Shown here one piece after another: positions 17,364 to 25,521 of a stretch of 64,000 bases of DNA (the stretch's first letter is position 1; every line of letters begins with the position of its first letter). The stretch spans positions 1 to 64,000 of the forward strand of contig JARLHN010000007.1 in assembly GCA_031292255.1 (NCBI GenBank). The letters run 5' to 3'. Under the pieces are notes generated by a model. It was not told the DNA's origin and did no database searches. It saw nothing but the letters and a program-made list of their open reading frames with translations. Both the position numbers and the translations under genes were made by a program. This DNA is from Oryzomonas sp. (GTDB lineage: Bacteria; Desulfobacterota; Desulfuromonadia; Geobacterales; Pseudopelobacteraceae).

Positions 17364-18026
17364 ATGAAAAAGAGAATGGCGACATTATTGGCAGTGGCGA
17401 TGTTGACGATGGCGACGAGTTCCATGGCACTCTCGATTCCACCTGGTACTTTTACGGAAGGCGCCGTCACTTTTAGCAATTTTACATTTGTTCTCACGAA
17501 TAATGGTAATTCTACCCCGACCAGCTTAAGTGGAGTTGCAATTACTCCCGAATTTCTTGGTGCAAACCCAGGTTTTGCCATTAACGGAGGTTTCAGTGCT
17601 CAAGGTTTGGGTTCAGATGTTGATCTTATTGTCAAGTACACGGCAACCTCAACATCCCTTATATCTGATGTTGATTTAGCATTTGACGGCAGTGTATTAA
17701 CTCAAAAAGCACTTGCTTCCGTAACTGAAGATGTTTACACTGACTCAAGTTTGAGCACATTACTTGGTCAAATTAAAGTAAAGACGCCGTCACCTTTAAG
17801 CAACGACATCAATCTTTCCACTCCTGAATATTCTGTTTACGTAACAAAAGATATCAATTTGGACGCTTTAAGTTGCGGCGGTACCGTAACTCTTTCAGAC
17901 ATTGATCAAGCTTTTTCGCTGAATACTCCTATTCCCACCCCCGAGCCCGGTACCATGGTACTACTCGGCATCGGTATGCTAGGCCTCGCAGTTTGCGGCA
18001 AGCGCCGCATGAATAAAGAAACATAA
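17364..18026 (+). CDS. PEP-CTERM sorting-domain exported protein
   Basis: 220 residues with a signal peptide (MKKRMATLLAVAMLTMATSS, then MALS). A Ser/Thr- and Asn-rich beta-type middle region follows. The C-terminal sorting signal is PEPGTMVLLGIGMLGLAVCG followed by the basic cluster KRRMNK. Such proteins are exported and processed by an exosortase and often belong to an exopolysaccharide matrix. No exosortase lies in this window, so the sorting enzyme must be elsewhere. The mature domain resembles no family I recognise; the pattern of hydrophobic beta-strands (VDLIVKYTATS, VDLAFDGSV) suggests an extracellular beta-sandwich. The ribosome site GGGAGG precedes the ATG. Base composition is low-GC. 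Confidence 0.85.
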   Translation: MKKRMATLLAVAMLTMATSSMALSIPPGTFTEGAVTFSNFTFVLTNNGNSTPTSLSGVAITPEFLGANPGFAINGGFSAQGLGSDVDLIVKYTATSTSLISDVDLAFDGSVLTQKALASVTEDVYTDSSLSTLLGQIKVKTPSPLSNDINLSTPEYSVYVTKDINLDALSCGGTVTLSDIDQAFSLNTPIPTPEPGTMVLLGIGMLGLAVCGKRRMNKET

Positions 18027-18072
18027 TAATTGTCCGGTTAACCGGTAAACAAGAAATAGGCTAAAATGATTC

Positions 18073-18160
18073 CTGCTTAGCTCTCGTCTTCCGCAATATT
18101 GTTCCCCCCTTTAAAAAGGGGGGGCAGGGGGGATTTACTTTTAAAGATCGACACTTGATT
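18073..18160. repeat. MITE-like repeat, family 2, copy
   Basis: CCGCAATATTGTTCCCCCCTTTAAAAAGGGGGGGCAGGGGGGATTTACTTTTAAAGATC closely matches the reverse of 56858-57007. The ends are degenerate. It separates the two PEP-CTERM genes. Confidence 0.7.
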
Positions 18161-18211
18161 CGTGTCTGCGGATCAGGATCATTCGGAAATGAAAGAACAA
18201 GGGGGCAAGCA

Positions 18212-18781
18212 ATGAAAAAGATGATTTGTTCCATCGCGGCACTATTGCTATTCGGAATGGTCGGGGGCGCAAGTGCAACCTCTTACACCTTGACAGATAA
18301 CGACACAGCCACTATCAATGGTAGTTCTGGAACTGCGTTCACAGTATCTGGTACCTCTACAGCCACCTCTACCAGCACATTTGAAAGCGCAACATTAACT
18401 GTCTATATTGATATAACTGGTGGTACGCTTACGGCAGCTGATTTTTCCTCTTGGTTCGACAGTGCCAGGGCATTAGGCTATACTGAACAAGGAGCGACTC
18501 TTACCAACGTTGGTGGGGAGGATTATAAGCTTGTGTTTGCTCCAGTTACAAACCTTGCTTATTTCGGCAACGATAATACAGGCTCCAGTCATTGGTATGG
18601 CAGTTCACTCGTGATGGGTATAGCAGATGATTGTCAAGTTGCTTTGGACAGCGAGTCCCTTACTGTAAATTATACTAATACCGCCGCCCCTGTCCCCGAG
18701 CCCGGCACCATGATGCTGCTCGGCATCGGCATGCTAGGCCTCGCAGTTTACGGCAAGCGCCGCATGAACACAGACGCATGA
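18212..18781 (+). CDS. PEP-CTERM sorting-domain exported protein
   Basis: 189 residues from the ATG at 18212, which follows AAGGGGGCAAGC; the frame is open farther upstream but without a ribosome site. The signal peptide is MKKMICSIAALLLFGMVGGA, cut near ASA. The mature part is rich in Thr and Ser (TATINGSSGTAFTVSGTSTA). The C-terminus PEPGTMMLLGIGMLGLAVYG plus KRRMN is almost identical to the sorting signal of the preceding gene, so the two tails share recent ancestry or gene conversion while their mature parts differ. It is probably exported and anchored or released by the same exosortase. Its function is unknown. Confidence 0.85.
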   Translation: MKKMICSIAALLLFGMVGGASATSYTLTDNDTATINGSSGTAFTVSGTSTATSTSTFESATLTVYIDITGGTLTAADFSSWFDSARALGYTEQGATLTNVGGEDYKLVFAPVTNLAYFGNDNTGSSHWYGSSLVMGIADDCQVALDSESLTVNYTNTAAPVPEPGTMMLLGIGMLGLAVYGKRRMNTDA

Positions 18782-18805
18782 TACTTGTCCTGTCACTGGT
18801 TAACA

Positions 18806-18839
18806 AGAAGAGGCGCTGTCTAACTACGGCGCCTCTTCT
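18806..18839 (+). terminator. Hairpin after second PEP-CTERM gene
   Basis: AGAAGAGGCGC and GCGCCTCTTCT form a perfect 11-bp stem 25 bp after the stop. No T-run follows, so it may stabilise the transcript end instead of terminating by itself. Confidence 0.5.
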
Positions 18840-18853
18840 AAAATGATGTGCCC

Positions 18854-18888
18854 AAAAAAAGGCTTTGCGGTAAAATCCGCAAAGCCTT
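18854..18888 (-). terminator. Rho-independent terminator of tRNA-Leu
   Basis: AAGGCTTTGCGG and CCGCAAAGCCTT form a 12-bp stem, followed on the minus strand by a run of seven T. It lies 12 bp past the 3' end of the tRNA. Confidence 0.85.
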
Positions 18889-18899
18889 ATCGATTTTTA

Positions 18900-18986
18900 T
18901 GGTGCCGGAGGCCGGGGTCGAACCGGCATAGGGTTGCCCCTGCTGGATTTTGAGTCCAGTGCGTCTACCAATTTCACCACTCCGGC
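18900..18986 (-). tRNA. tRNA-Leu (anticodon CAA)
   Basis: Acceptor arms GCCGGAG and CTCCGGC pair; the anticodon stem CTGGA/TCCAG encloses loop CTCAAAA, giving anticodon CAA. A long variable arm (CAGGGGCAACCCTAT region) and GGTTCGACCCC T-arm are typical of leucine tRNA. The CCA end is encoded. Confidence 0.95.
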
Positions 18987-19103
18987 GATTTCGCAACTAT
19001 ACTGTAACCTTCCGCAGCCGTCAAGGGCAAATAGCCTTTGTTCGCTGCCACGCTCTCTTCTCGTAAGGAGAAAGCGGACACACCCGGTATGAAGCCAAAA
19101 GGA

Positions 19104-21899
19104 TTAACCCGTATTCCTCAACCCGGCTGATATGCCGCCGATGGTGGCGGCCAGCACATAGTTCAATTCTTCGCTTTCCTCTCCTCTCCTCTTTCTTCGC
19201 AATAATTCGATCTGAATCAGACTCAGGGGGTCAACATAGGGGGTCCTGAGCTGGAGCGAGTGAGCCAGAGGTGCATTGTTCTCCAGCAGGCACGACTGGC
19301 AGCTTATGGTCAGCACCATCTTTCGGGTGCGCTGGTACTCTTCGGCAATCATGGTAAATACGCGATCACGCAGTTCTTGATCCAACACCAGGGATGAATA
19401 GAGGCGGGCCAAGGGAAGATCGACCTTGGTCAAGGCCAGTTCCACGTTCCTGATCATGTCGTAGAAAAAAGGGAATCGCTGCATCATGGCGCGGAGAAGG
19501 CCTCGTTGCCGTTCCCCCTTGGCGGAAAACCGCTCCAGGGCGAATCCGGCACCGAACCAGCCGGGTACCACATGACGGCTCTGCATCCAGCCGAACCCCC
19601 ATAGAATGGCCCGCAGGTCGGCCAGCTCCCGGTTTCCTCCCCTGCGTGCCGGACGTGATCCTATCTTTGCCAGATCAAATTCCAAAACCGGTGTGGCTTG
19701 TTCGAAATAGGGAATGATATCGGGATTGTCGGCAATGCTTTGCCGGTAGAATGCATAGGCGTCAGCCGACATCTCTTCGAGCGCCTCCTCCCACTCCTCC
19801 TCCATAGCCGGTGTCACTGCTCCGGGACGCGCCAGAGCCTCCAGCGCCGCGGCCGTCATGAGTTCCAGGTTACGCTGCGCCAGCACTGCATCGGAGTATT
19901 TCCAGTTGATGACCTCCCCCTGTTCCGTGATCTTCAAGGAACCGGAGAAGGCCCCCGCCGGTTGGGCAACGATGGCCCGGTGGGTCGGACCTCCTCCCCT
20001 GCCGACCGTGCCCCCGCGGCCATGGAAGAGCACGAGCTTCACGCCGCACTGCTCCGCAACGAGATGCAGCGCTCGATGCGCCTTGTAAATCTCCCATGAA
20101 CTGGTGAGCATGCCGCCATCCTTGTTGGAATCGGAATAGCCCATCATCACCTCCTGCCGTCGTCCCCACGAGTCGAGAAATGGTCGGTAGTCGGTGGAGG
20201 TCCAGAGGGTTCGACAGATCTCCGGGGCGTTGCGCAGGTCTTCAATGGATTCAAAGAGCGGCACCGGCATCACACCCGGATCACCGCTGCCGTCGGCAGC
20301 GACACGCACTCCGCACAGCTCCATCAGCCAGACCAGGGTGAATACATCCTGGACACAGGAGGCACCGCTGATGACATAACTTTTTATGGCCGCCGGCGGG
20401 TAGGTCTGTTTCAGCCGGGCAATGGCCCGCAGGGTATCGATCAGCTCGGTGGTCTCCGACGATGGTTGCGCAGGGAGTAGAGAGGAAGATGCGGCACAGG
20501 TTGCGCAGCCGGCGGCCAGTTCATTTGCCGCTTTGGAATGAATTCGGGCATGCTGGCGGATGTCGATGCTGTGCAGGTGGAATCCAAAGGTGTCGATCTG
20601 TCTCGCCAGGGGGTCGATCAGGGAGCGGGCCAGAAGCTCTCCGTTACCGGCGGCCAGGCTTTCGCGGATAAGCCGTAAATCTGCAACGAAACCTGCGGCA
20701 TCGGGATAGGCATCGACGTGATTCGGCTCAAACAGGGTAAGCCGCAGCCGATGAAGCATGTATCCGGCAAAGCGCCGGTACGGTTCACACTCGGGAATGG
20801 TCTCCCGTTCCGGATCAGGCATGGTAAGGGCGGCGTGGTAATGTGCGACCGCGTCAGCGAGTTCAGGTGTTACCGCCACCCGGCTCAGCGACGGTGTGAG
20901 CAGGCGGCGCAGTTCATCCACAGACGCCAGGTAATTGCCGAGGATAACCTCCCGTGCTTTCTGCAAGGCTTCACTGGTGATGTCTGCGGTGACGTAGGGA
21001 TTGCCGTCCCTGTCGCCGCCGATCCACGAGCCGAATCGAACTACCGTTGGCAGGTCTGCGGGAGGAAAATCAACCCCGTAAATCTCCCGGAAGGCATCGG
21101 AAATATCCTGATACAGCTTGCCGAGGGGATTAATCAGGCAATCAGGGTAATGGTCGAGCCCCATCTTGATCTCGTCCACCACTGTGGGCTTACGCCGCCG
21201 CACCTCATCCGTCTGCCAGAGAGAGGTGATCTCGGCCAGCATCGCCTGCTGTCCCCGTGATGCCTCACTGTCGGTGAGCGGGAGGCGGTCCAGGCTCTCA
21301 AGTTCATGGGCGATGCGCCGCTGTTTGAAGTGCACGATACGCCGCGCCACATCAGTGGGGTGGGCGGTAAAAACCGGCATGATCTCTATCTCCCGCAACC
21401 ATCCCAAAGCTGTTTCCGAAGAGATTCCGGCATTGCGCATGCGGAGCAGGGTGCCGCGCAGAGAGCCGTGCTTGTCGGGACTGCCTGAGGCAAGCAGAAT
21501 CGCCCGTCTGCGCCGTTTACGATGATTGGTTTCCGCCAGGTTGGTCAACTCGAAGTAGGTGGAGAATGCCTTGACAACCTGGTATGACTCGACGACGGTC
21601 ATTCGGCCGATAATCCCGGCAGCCTGCTCCTGAAGTTCCAGTTCGCCAGGGAAATCGAGGCACGTTTCGCCCTGGTCATGGTTCAGCTTCCGGTGGCGGA
21701 TTGCCAGGTGGCGGAGTTCCTCCTCGGCCTCGAACGTACTCTGCCCAGCCTGCTCCCTTATAACCGTCCCCAGCAAAAAACCCAGGGAACGGACGTCCCG
21801 CCTAAGCGGCGCTTCCCTCACGTCGCCTTCCAGGCTCGTTAATTCCGCCAGCCGTATTGTCTGATCAACAGCTTTCCAGAACAGCTCAGTATTCGTCAT
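19104..21899 (-). CDS. ppc: Phosphoenolpyruvate carboxylase
   Basis: A 931-residue enzyme adding bicarbonate to phosphoenolpyruvate to make oxaloacetate, refilling the TCA cycle. Hallmarks are VFTAHPTDVARR (catalytic histidine), FGSWIGGDRDGNPYVT, GYSDSNKDGGMLTSSW, the glycine-rich loop FHGRGGTVGRGGGPTHRAI and the C-terminus ending GISAGLRNTG. The ATG at 21899 has AAGGAG seven bases upstream. Length matches the bacterial family. PTDVARR in place of the commoner PTEA form is a family variant. It is a single gene flanked by two tRNA genes on opposite strands. Confidence 0.96.
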   Translation of the reverse strand: MTNTELFWKAVDQTIRLAELTSLEGDVREAPLRRDVRSLGFLLGTVIREQAGQSTFEAEEELRHLAIRHRKLNHDQGETCLDFPGELELQEQAAGIIGRMTVVESYQVVKAFSTYFELTNLAETNHRKRRRRAILLASGSPDKHGSLRGTLLRMRNAGISSETALGWLREIEIMPVFTAHPTDVARRIVHFKQRRIAHELESLDRLPLTDSEASRGQQAMLAEITSLWQTDEVRRRKPTVVDEIKMGLDHYPDCLINPLGKLYQDISDAFREIYGVDFPPADLPTVVRFGSWIGGDRDGNPYVTADITSEALQKAREVILGNYLASVDELRRLLTPSLSRVAVTPELADAVAHYHAALTMPDPERETIPECEPYRRFAGYMLHRLRLTLFEPNHVDAYPDAAGFVADLRLIRESLAAGNGELLARSLIDPLARQIDTFGFHLHSIDIRQHARIHSKAANELAAGCATCAASSSLLPAQPSSETTELIDTLRAIARLKQTYPPAAIKSYVISGASCVQDVFTLVWLMELCGVRVAADGSGDPGVMPVPLFESIEDLRNAPEICRTLWTSTDYRPFLDSWGRRQEVMMGYSDSNKDGGMLTSSWEIYKAHRALHLVAEQCGVKLVLFHGRGGTVGRGGGPTHRAIVAQPAGAFSGSLKITEQGEVINWKYSDAVLAQRNLELMTAAALEALARPGAVTPAMEEEWEEALEEMSADAYAFYRQSIADNPDIIPYFEQATPVLEFDLAKIGSRPARRGGNRELADLRAILWGFGWMQSRHVVPGWFGAGFALERFSAKGERQRGLLRAMMQRFPFFYDMIRNVELALTKVDLPLARLYSSLVLDQELRDRVFTMIAEEYQRTRKMVLTISCQSCLLENNAPLAHSLQLRTPYVDPLSLIQIELLRRKRRGEESEELNYVLAATIGGISAGLRNTG

Positions 21900-22071
21900 C
21901 GATGTGCTCCTTGTTCAGAAATTGTGTTGTGCATACCACGGGCAATGAATCATTTGGGACGGTAGATTCAAAAATAGTACCATCACCGAGAGGAAGGGCA
22001 AACGCAACACAGGGATTTACAAAAGCTCAAATATACTCAAGCGTTCTTTACGGCGGTACACAAAATAATTG

Positions 22072-22101
22072 TTGACGGGAACCGCCGTTTTGTTGTATTT
22101 A
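22072..22101 (+). promoter_or_regulatory. Possible promoter for tRNA-Ala
   Basis: TTGACG (22072-22077) and TATTTA (22096-22101) are 18 bases apart, about 130 bp before the tRNA. The match is moderate and no start site is known. Confidence 0.35.
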
Positions 22102-22233
22102 ATGGAGACGATCTTGGGGCGCGGCCACGATGATCATACGACTGCCGCAGTATGCCGATTCGCACAATTTTCGCACAATCAGGGAATGGTGGGGGAGGGT
22201 TAGCGGTCGCAAGTAGTGAAGATGTTCTTAAAT

Positions 22234-22309
<76 letters not shown>

Positions 22310-22318
22310 AAACACCAA

Positions 22319-22350
22319 AGAGGTTAGCCAGGCGGCTAGCCTCTTTTTTT
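22319..22350 (+). terminator. Terminator of tRNA-Ala
   Basis: AGAGGTTAGCC and GGCTAGCCTCT form an 11-bp stem with one G-T pair, followed by a run of at least seven T. Confidence 0.85.
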
Positions 22351-22400
22351 ATGAAATTTTCAAAACTCGAATACTCTGTTGTATTCCATGAGGTAAGCCC

Positions 22401-23531
22401 ATGCTTGCATCCACCGAACGTAACGATCTGGCCGGCTACGCCTGTATCAGCGCCAACTCCCGCGGCAGGAAGCATAGCGAGGAGTTCCGCGATGACCGTC
22501 CGGCCTTCGAGCGGGACCGGGACCGTATCATCCATTGCGCCGCCTTTCGCAGGCTGGAGTACAAGACCCAGGTGTTCGTCAACCATGAGGGGGACTACTA
22601 CCGAACCCGCCTGACCCACTCCCTGGAAGTGGCCCAGATCGGCCGGGCTATCGCACGCCGCCTGCGCCTGAACGAGGAGTTGACCGAGGCCCTCGCCCTG
22701 GCACACGACCTGGGGCACACCCCGTTCGGCCACACCGGGGAGGAGGTGCTGAACCGTCTCATGGCGGGGCACGGCGGTTTCGAGCATAACCTGCAATCCT
22801 TCCGCACGGTGGATGAGTTGGAGGAGCGTTACCCCGGATTTGACGGCTTGAACCTGACCTGGGAACTGCGCGAAGGAATCGTCAAGCACTCCACACCCTA
22901 CGATGCCCCGGCGGGGATCATCGCCGAGTTCATGCCCGGTGTCGTCCCCTCCCTGGAAGCCCAGATCATCAACTATGCCGACGAGATCGCCTACAACAAC
23001 CACGATATCGACGACGGCCTGAAGTCCGGCTACATCACGCTGGAGATGCTGGAGCATATCGACATCTGGCGTCAGGCCAGCGACGGGATACGCAGGAAAT
23101 ACCCGGCCATCGATACCAAACGCCTGATATACCAGACTATCAGCGCCCTGATCGGCCTGTTGATCAACGACGTCTGCGCCACCGTTGCCGCCAACCTGGA
23201 ACAGGCAGCAATCACCTCGCTGGATGACCTGCGGCGCGTCAACCGGCCCATGGTGCATTTCAGCGACGCTATTACCGCACGGAACGGGGCGTTGAAGCGT
23301 TTCCTGTTCGAGCACCTTTACCGCCATTACAAGGTCGAAAAGATGCGGGTCAAGGCCGAGATCTTCATCACCCGGCTGTTCGAGACCTATCTCCGTTTTC
23401 CGAACCTGCTGCCGCCCAAATACCGGACCAGGATTGACCGTCTGGGGCGTGAGCGGGTGATTTGCGACTATATCGCCGGCATGACCGACCGGTTTGCGCT
23501 GGACGAATACAAACGGCTGTTCGAACCGTAA
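22401..23531 (+). CDS. dgt: dGTPase-like HD-domain triphosphohydrolase
   Basis: 376 residues. The HD-domain metal ligands are visible as the RLTHSLEVAQIGR histidine and ALAHDLGHTPFGHTGE, with a later aspartate in INYADEIAYNNHDIDDG. FRRLEYKTQVF and RDRDRIIHCAAFRRL are conserved family motifs. Members release tripolyphosphate from deoxynucleoside triphosphates, chiefly dGTP, and so tune dNTP pools. The length fits the shorter type-2 class of dGTPase-like proteins. It is followed 30 bp downstream by a second HD-type nucleotidase, so the pair may act in series on deoxynucleotides. The alternative upstream frame start is ignored because GAGGTAAGCCC lies before this ATG. Confidence 0.92.
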   Translation: MLASTERNDLAGYACISANSRGRKHSEEFRDDRPAFERDRDRIIHCAAFRRLEYKTQVFVNHEGDYYRTRLTHSLEVAQIGRAIARRLRLNEELTEALALAHDLGHTPFGHTGEEVLNRLMAGHGGFEHNLQSFRTVDELEERYPGFDGLNLTWELREGIVKHSTPYDAPAGIIAEFMPGVVPSLEAQIINYADEIAYNNHDIDDGLKSGYITLEMLEHIDIWRQASDGIRRKYPAIDTKRLIYQTISALIGLLINDVCATVAANLEQAAITSLDDLRRVNRPMVHFSDAITARNGALKRFLFEHLYRHYKVEKMRVKAEIFITRLFETYLRFPNLLPPKYRTRIDRLGRERVICDYIAGMTDRFALDEYKRLFEP

Positions 23532-23561
23532 GTTCCAAATCCCTAAGAGCGGAGCTGAGAA

Positions 23562-24173
23562 ATGACGCAGCATGCACAGAAAGAGGCAGGCACCTACGAT
23601 TTCTTCGCCTTCCTGGCGCGTATGCGCTACATCAGCCGCTGGGGCCTGATGCGCAACACGGTCCCGGAGAATATTCAGGAACACAGCCTGGATGTGGCCG
23701 TGATCGCCCATGCCCTGGCCATGATCCGAAAGACGTATTTCAACGGTGACCTGGACCCCTCCCGGGCCGCGATGTACGGCATCTTTCACGATGCAAGCGA
23801 GATCTTCACCGGTGATATGCCCACCCCGGTGAAACACTTTAACCCCAATTTCAAGCGTTCCTTCCACCTGTTGGAGGACCGGGCGCGCCACAAGCTGTTG
23901 GCGATGCTGCCGCCCGAGATGGCCGAAGAGTACGAGCCGCTTTTCTTTTTCGAGGGTGACGAGGAGTATTATGCCCTGGTCAAGGCGGCCGACAAAATCG
24001 CGGCGCTGGCTAAATGCATCGAAGAGGGTAAATCGGGGAACATGGAGTTCCGGAGCGCCGGGGCCGAACACCTGGAGGCCCTTTCCAACAGCCCGCTGCC
24101 CGAGGTGCGCTACTTCCTGGAAAAGTTCCTGCCCGGCTACCGGCTGTCCCTGGACGAGCTGCGGCTGGGATAA
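23562..24173 (+). CDS. yfbR: YfbR-like 5'-deoxynucleotidase (HD domain)
   Basis: 203 residues, the usual length. Metal-binding motifs are IQEHSLDVAVIAHALA and IFHDASEIFTGDMPTPVKH, plus KAADKIAALAKCIEE. RMRYISRWGLMRNT near the N-terminus is characteristic of the family. YfbR proteins remove phosphate from deoxynucleoside monophosphates. The gene lies 30 bp after dgt with GGAGCTGAGAA before the ATG, so both probably share a transcript and a role in clearing surplus deoxynucleotides. Confidence 0.9.
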   Translation: MTQHAQKEAGTYDFFAFLARMRYISRWGLMRNTVPENIQEHSLDVAVIAHALAMIRKTYFNGDLDPSRAAMYGIFHDASEIFTGDMPTPVKHFNPNFKRSFHLLEDRARHKLLAMLPPEMAEEYEPLFFFEGDEEYYALVKAADKIAALAKCIEEGKSGNMEFRSAGAEHLEALSNSPLPEVRYFLEKFLPGYRLSLDELRLG

Positions 24174-24219
24174 TCCTCAGCGACCTGTAACGGTTCCTTC
24201 TCCCTTTACATGAGGGGTC

Positions 24220-24296
24220 CTGGAGTTTGGACATATTCAAAGGTTCTAAACCCCCCCCTCCCTCAAGGGGCGGGGGAGCAAAAGTCCAAACTCCAG
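24220..24296. repeat. Intergenic repeat, family 3, copy 2 with inverted ends
   Basis: CTGGAGTTTGGAC (24220-24232) is the exact inverse of GTCCAAACTCCAG (24284-24296). The interior GGGGCGGGGGAGCAAAAG matches copy 1 at 6303-6320. The 13-bp terminal inverted repeat and 77-bp size suggest a non-coding MITE-like element. Confidence 0.65.
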
Positions 24297-24353
24297 ATCT
24301 CTCTTGACTCCGGTCTATACACCCGCAAGGGGGGAGGGGATTATATTCAACAC

Positions 24354-24389
24354 AAAAAACGCGCCCGGCTTATCAACCGGGCGCGCTTT
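24354..24389 (-). terminator. Rho-independent terminator of the PP-loop gene
   Basis: CGCGCCCGG and CCGGGCGCG form a 9-bp stem around CTTATCAA-type loop bases. On the minus strand the right side is a run of T (24354-24359). A weaker TTTT on the other side could also serve transcripts from the left. Confidence 0.8.
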
Positions 24390-24416
24390 TGTTTGCGGAT
24401 CGTCAGTATCCATGGA

Positions 24417-25424
24417 TCATGCTATCAGGTACGGGGTGACGGCCGCCTCGTTCATGTCGTTGGTAACGAAGATAATATCTTCGCTGCCGTTGCACCGGAC
24501 CTTGATCCGACACGGTACAGCCGGCTCGGCCTTGGTGTAGCGCAGGAGGATGCGGGCCGCCAACCCGGTGTCCGCCGGCCCCTGATCGCCGGTTATGATG
24601 CCAGCGGGCGTGTTGCCGTCCATCCAGGTGATGGCCGTTTCATCCGGATTGAGGACGTTTTCCAGCATGGCGTTATCCGCCTCGTTGCGGCCGATGATGA
24701 CTTTGGTGCGTTCACCTATGCGGAAGTGCCGGCCGATCTTGAGCAAGCGGCAATCACGAAGGTTAAGTTCATCATTGTGGTCGAGAACGTCCTGAACCTT
24801 GGGAACAAAAGAGAGCTCGGTCAGAAGGCAGCCGCCGGCGGGGCAGGGGTAGTTCCTGACGTCCATCTCGTCCGCAAGCTCAATCTGTTCTTTGCGGGAA
24901 CGCCCCCTGATGGCGAGGAGCTTGTCCCGGTCGATCCACCCCTCCCGCTCGGGGAGCGTCGGGGGGAAGAATTGGGCCGACAACGGCCGCACCAGCAGGT
25001 CTTCCAGGCCGCTCTCCCGTTCTATAACCCGCATGGCGTCGCGACGCTGGCTCATGGGGCGCTGCCCCAGCACCTCGCCGGTGATGATGAAATCGGCACC
25101 GCTCTCGACCATGTATTCCTTTGCCTTGCGCAACAGGTAGATGCGGCAATCGATGCAGGGATTGAGTCCTTTGCCGTAGCCGTGGCGCGGATTGCGGACA
25201 ACCTCCAGGTAGTCGAGCCCCTTGTTCATGACCTTGATGGGGATGTGGAACTCCTCGGCGACGCGAACCGCCTCGGACTTGCAGCCGGCGTTCTTTCCGG
25301 TACAGGTGCAGAAGGGTGAGGTAAAGTTGAGGGCCTCCACGTCAACGCCCAAATCGAGCATCAGCCTGACGGCAAGGGTGGAATCGAGCCCGCCGGAAAG
25401 GAGGGCCAGCGCTTTGCGTTTCAT
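24417..25424 (-). CDS. PP-loop ATP-pyrophosphatase, MnmA/ThiI-like tRNA sulfurtransferase
   Basis: A protein of about 335 residues. LALLSGGLDSTLAVRL is the PP-loop that activates a substrate with ATP. Cysteine pairs follow: FCTCTGKNAGC, NPCIDCR and YPCPAGGCLLTE, in places where related enzymes hold catalytic or cluster-binding cysteines. ADFIITGEVLGQRPMSQRRD is the conserved second ATP-site motif. These features fit a tRNA thiolation enzyme; the exact position modified cannot be decided, and it differs from canonical MnmA and ThiI in lacking their RNA-binding domains. The start at 25424 is chosen for GGAG six bases before; the frame is open 19 codons farther. Confidence 0.75.
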   Translation of the reverse strand: MKRKALALLSGGLDSTLAVRLMLDLGVDVEALNFTSPFCTCTGKNAGCKSEAVRVAEEFHIPIKVMNKGLDYLEVVRNPRHGYGKGLNPCIDCRIYLLRKAKEYMVESGADFIITGEVLGQRPMSQRRDAMRVIERESGLEDLLVRPLSAQFFPPTLPEREGWIDRDKLLAIRGRSRKEQIELADEMDVRNYPCPAGGCLLTELSFVPKVQDVLDHNDELNLRDCRLLKIGRHFRIGERTKVIIGRNEADNAMLENVLNPDETAITWMDGNTPAGIITGDQGPADTGLAARILLRYTKAEPAVPCRIKVRCNGSEDIIFVTNDMNEAAVTPYLIA

Positions 25425-25521
25425 TGTGAACTCCTGGGGCTCCATGATGCGGCCTATCGAGAACAGGTGGTGTCGCATCACAGGACCGATAGTATTTTGA
25501 GGCGATTTATGCGTGGTACTA

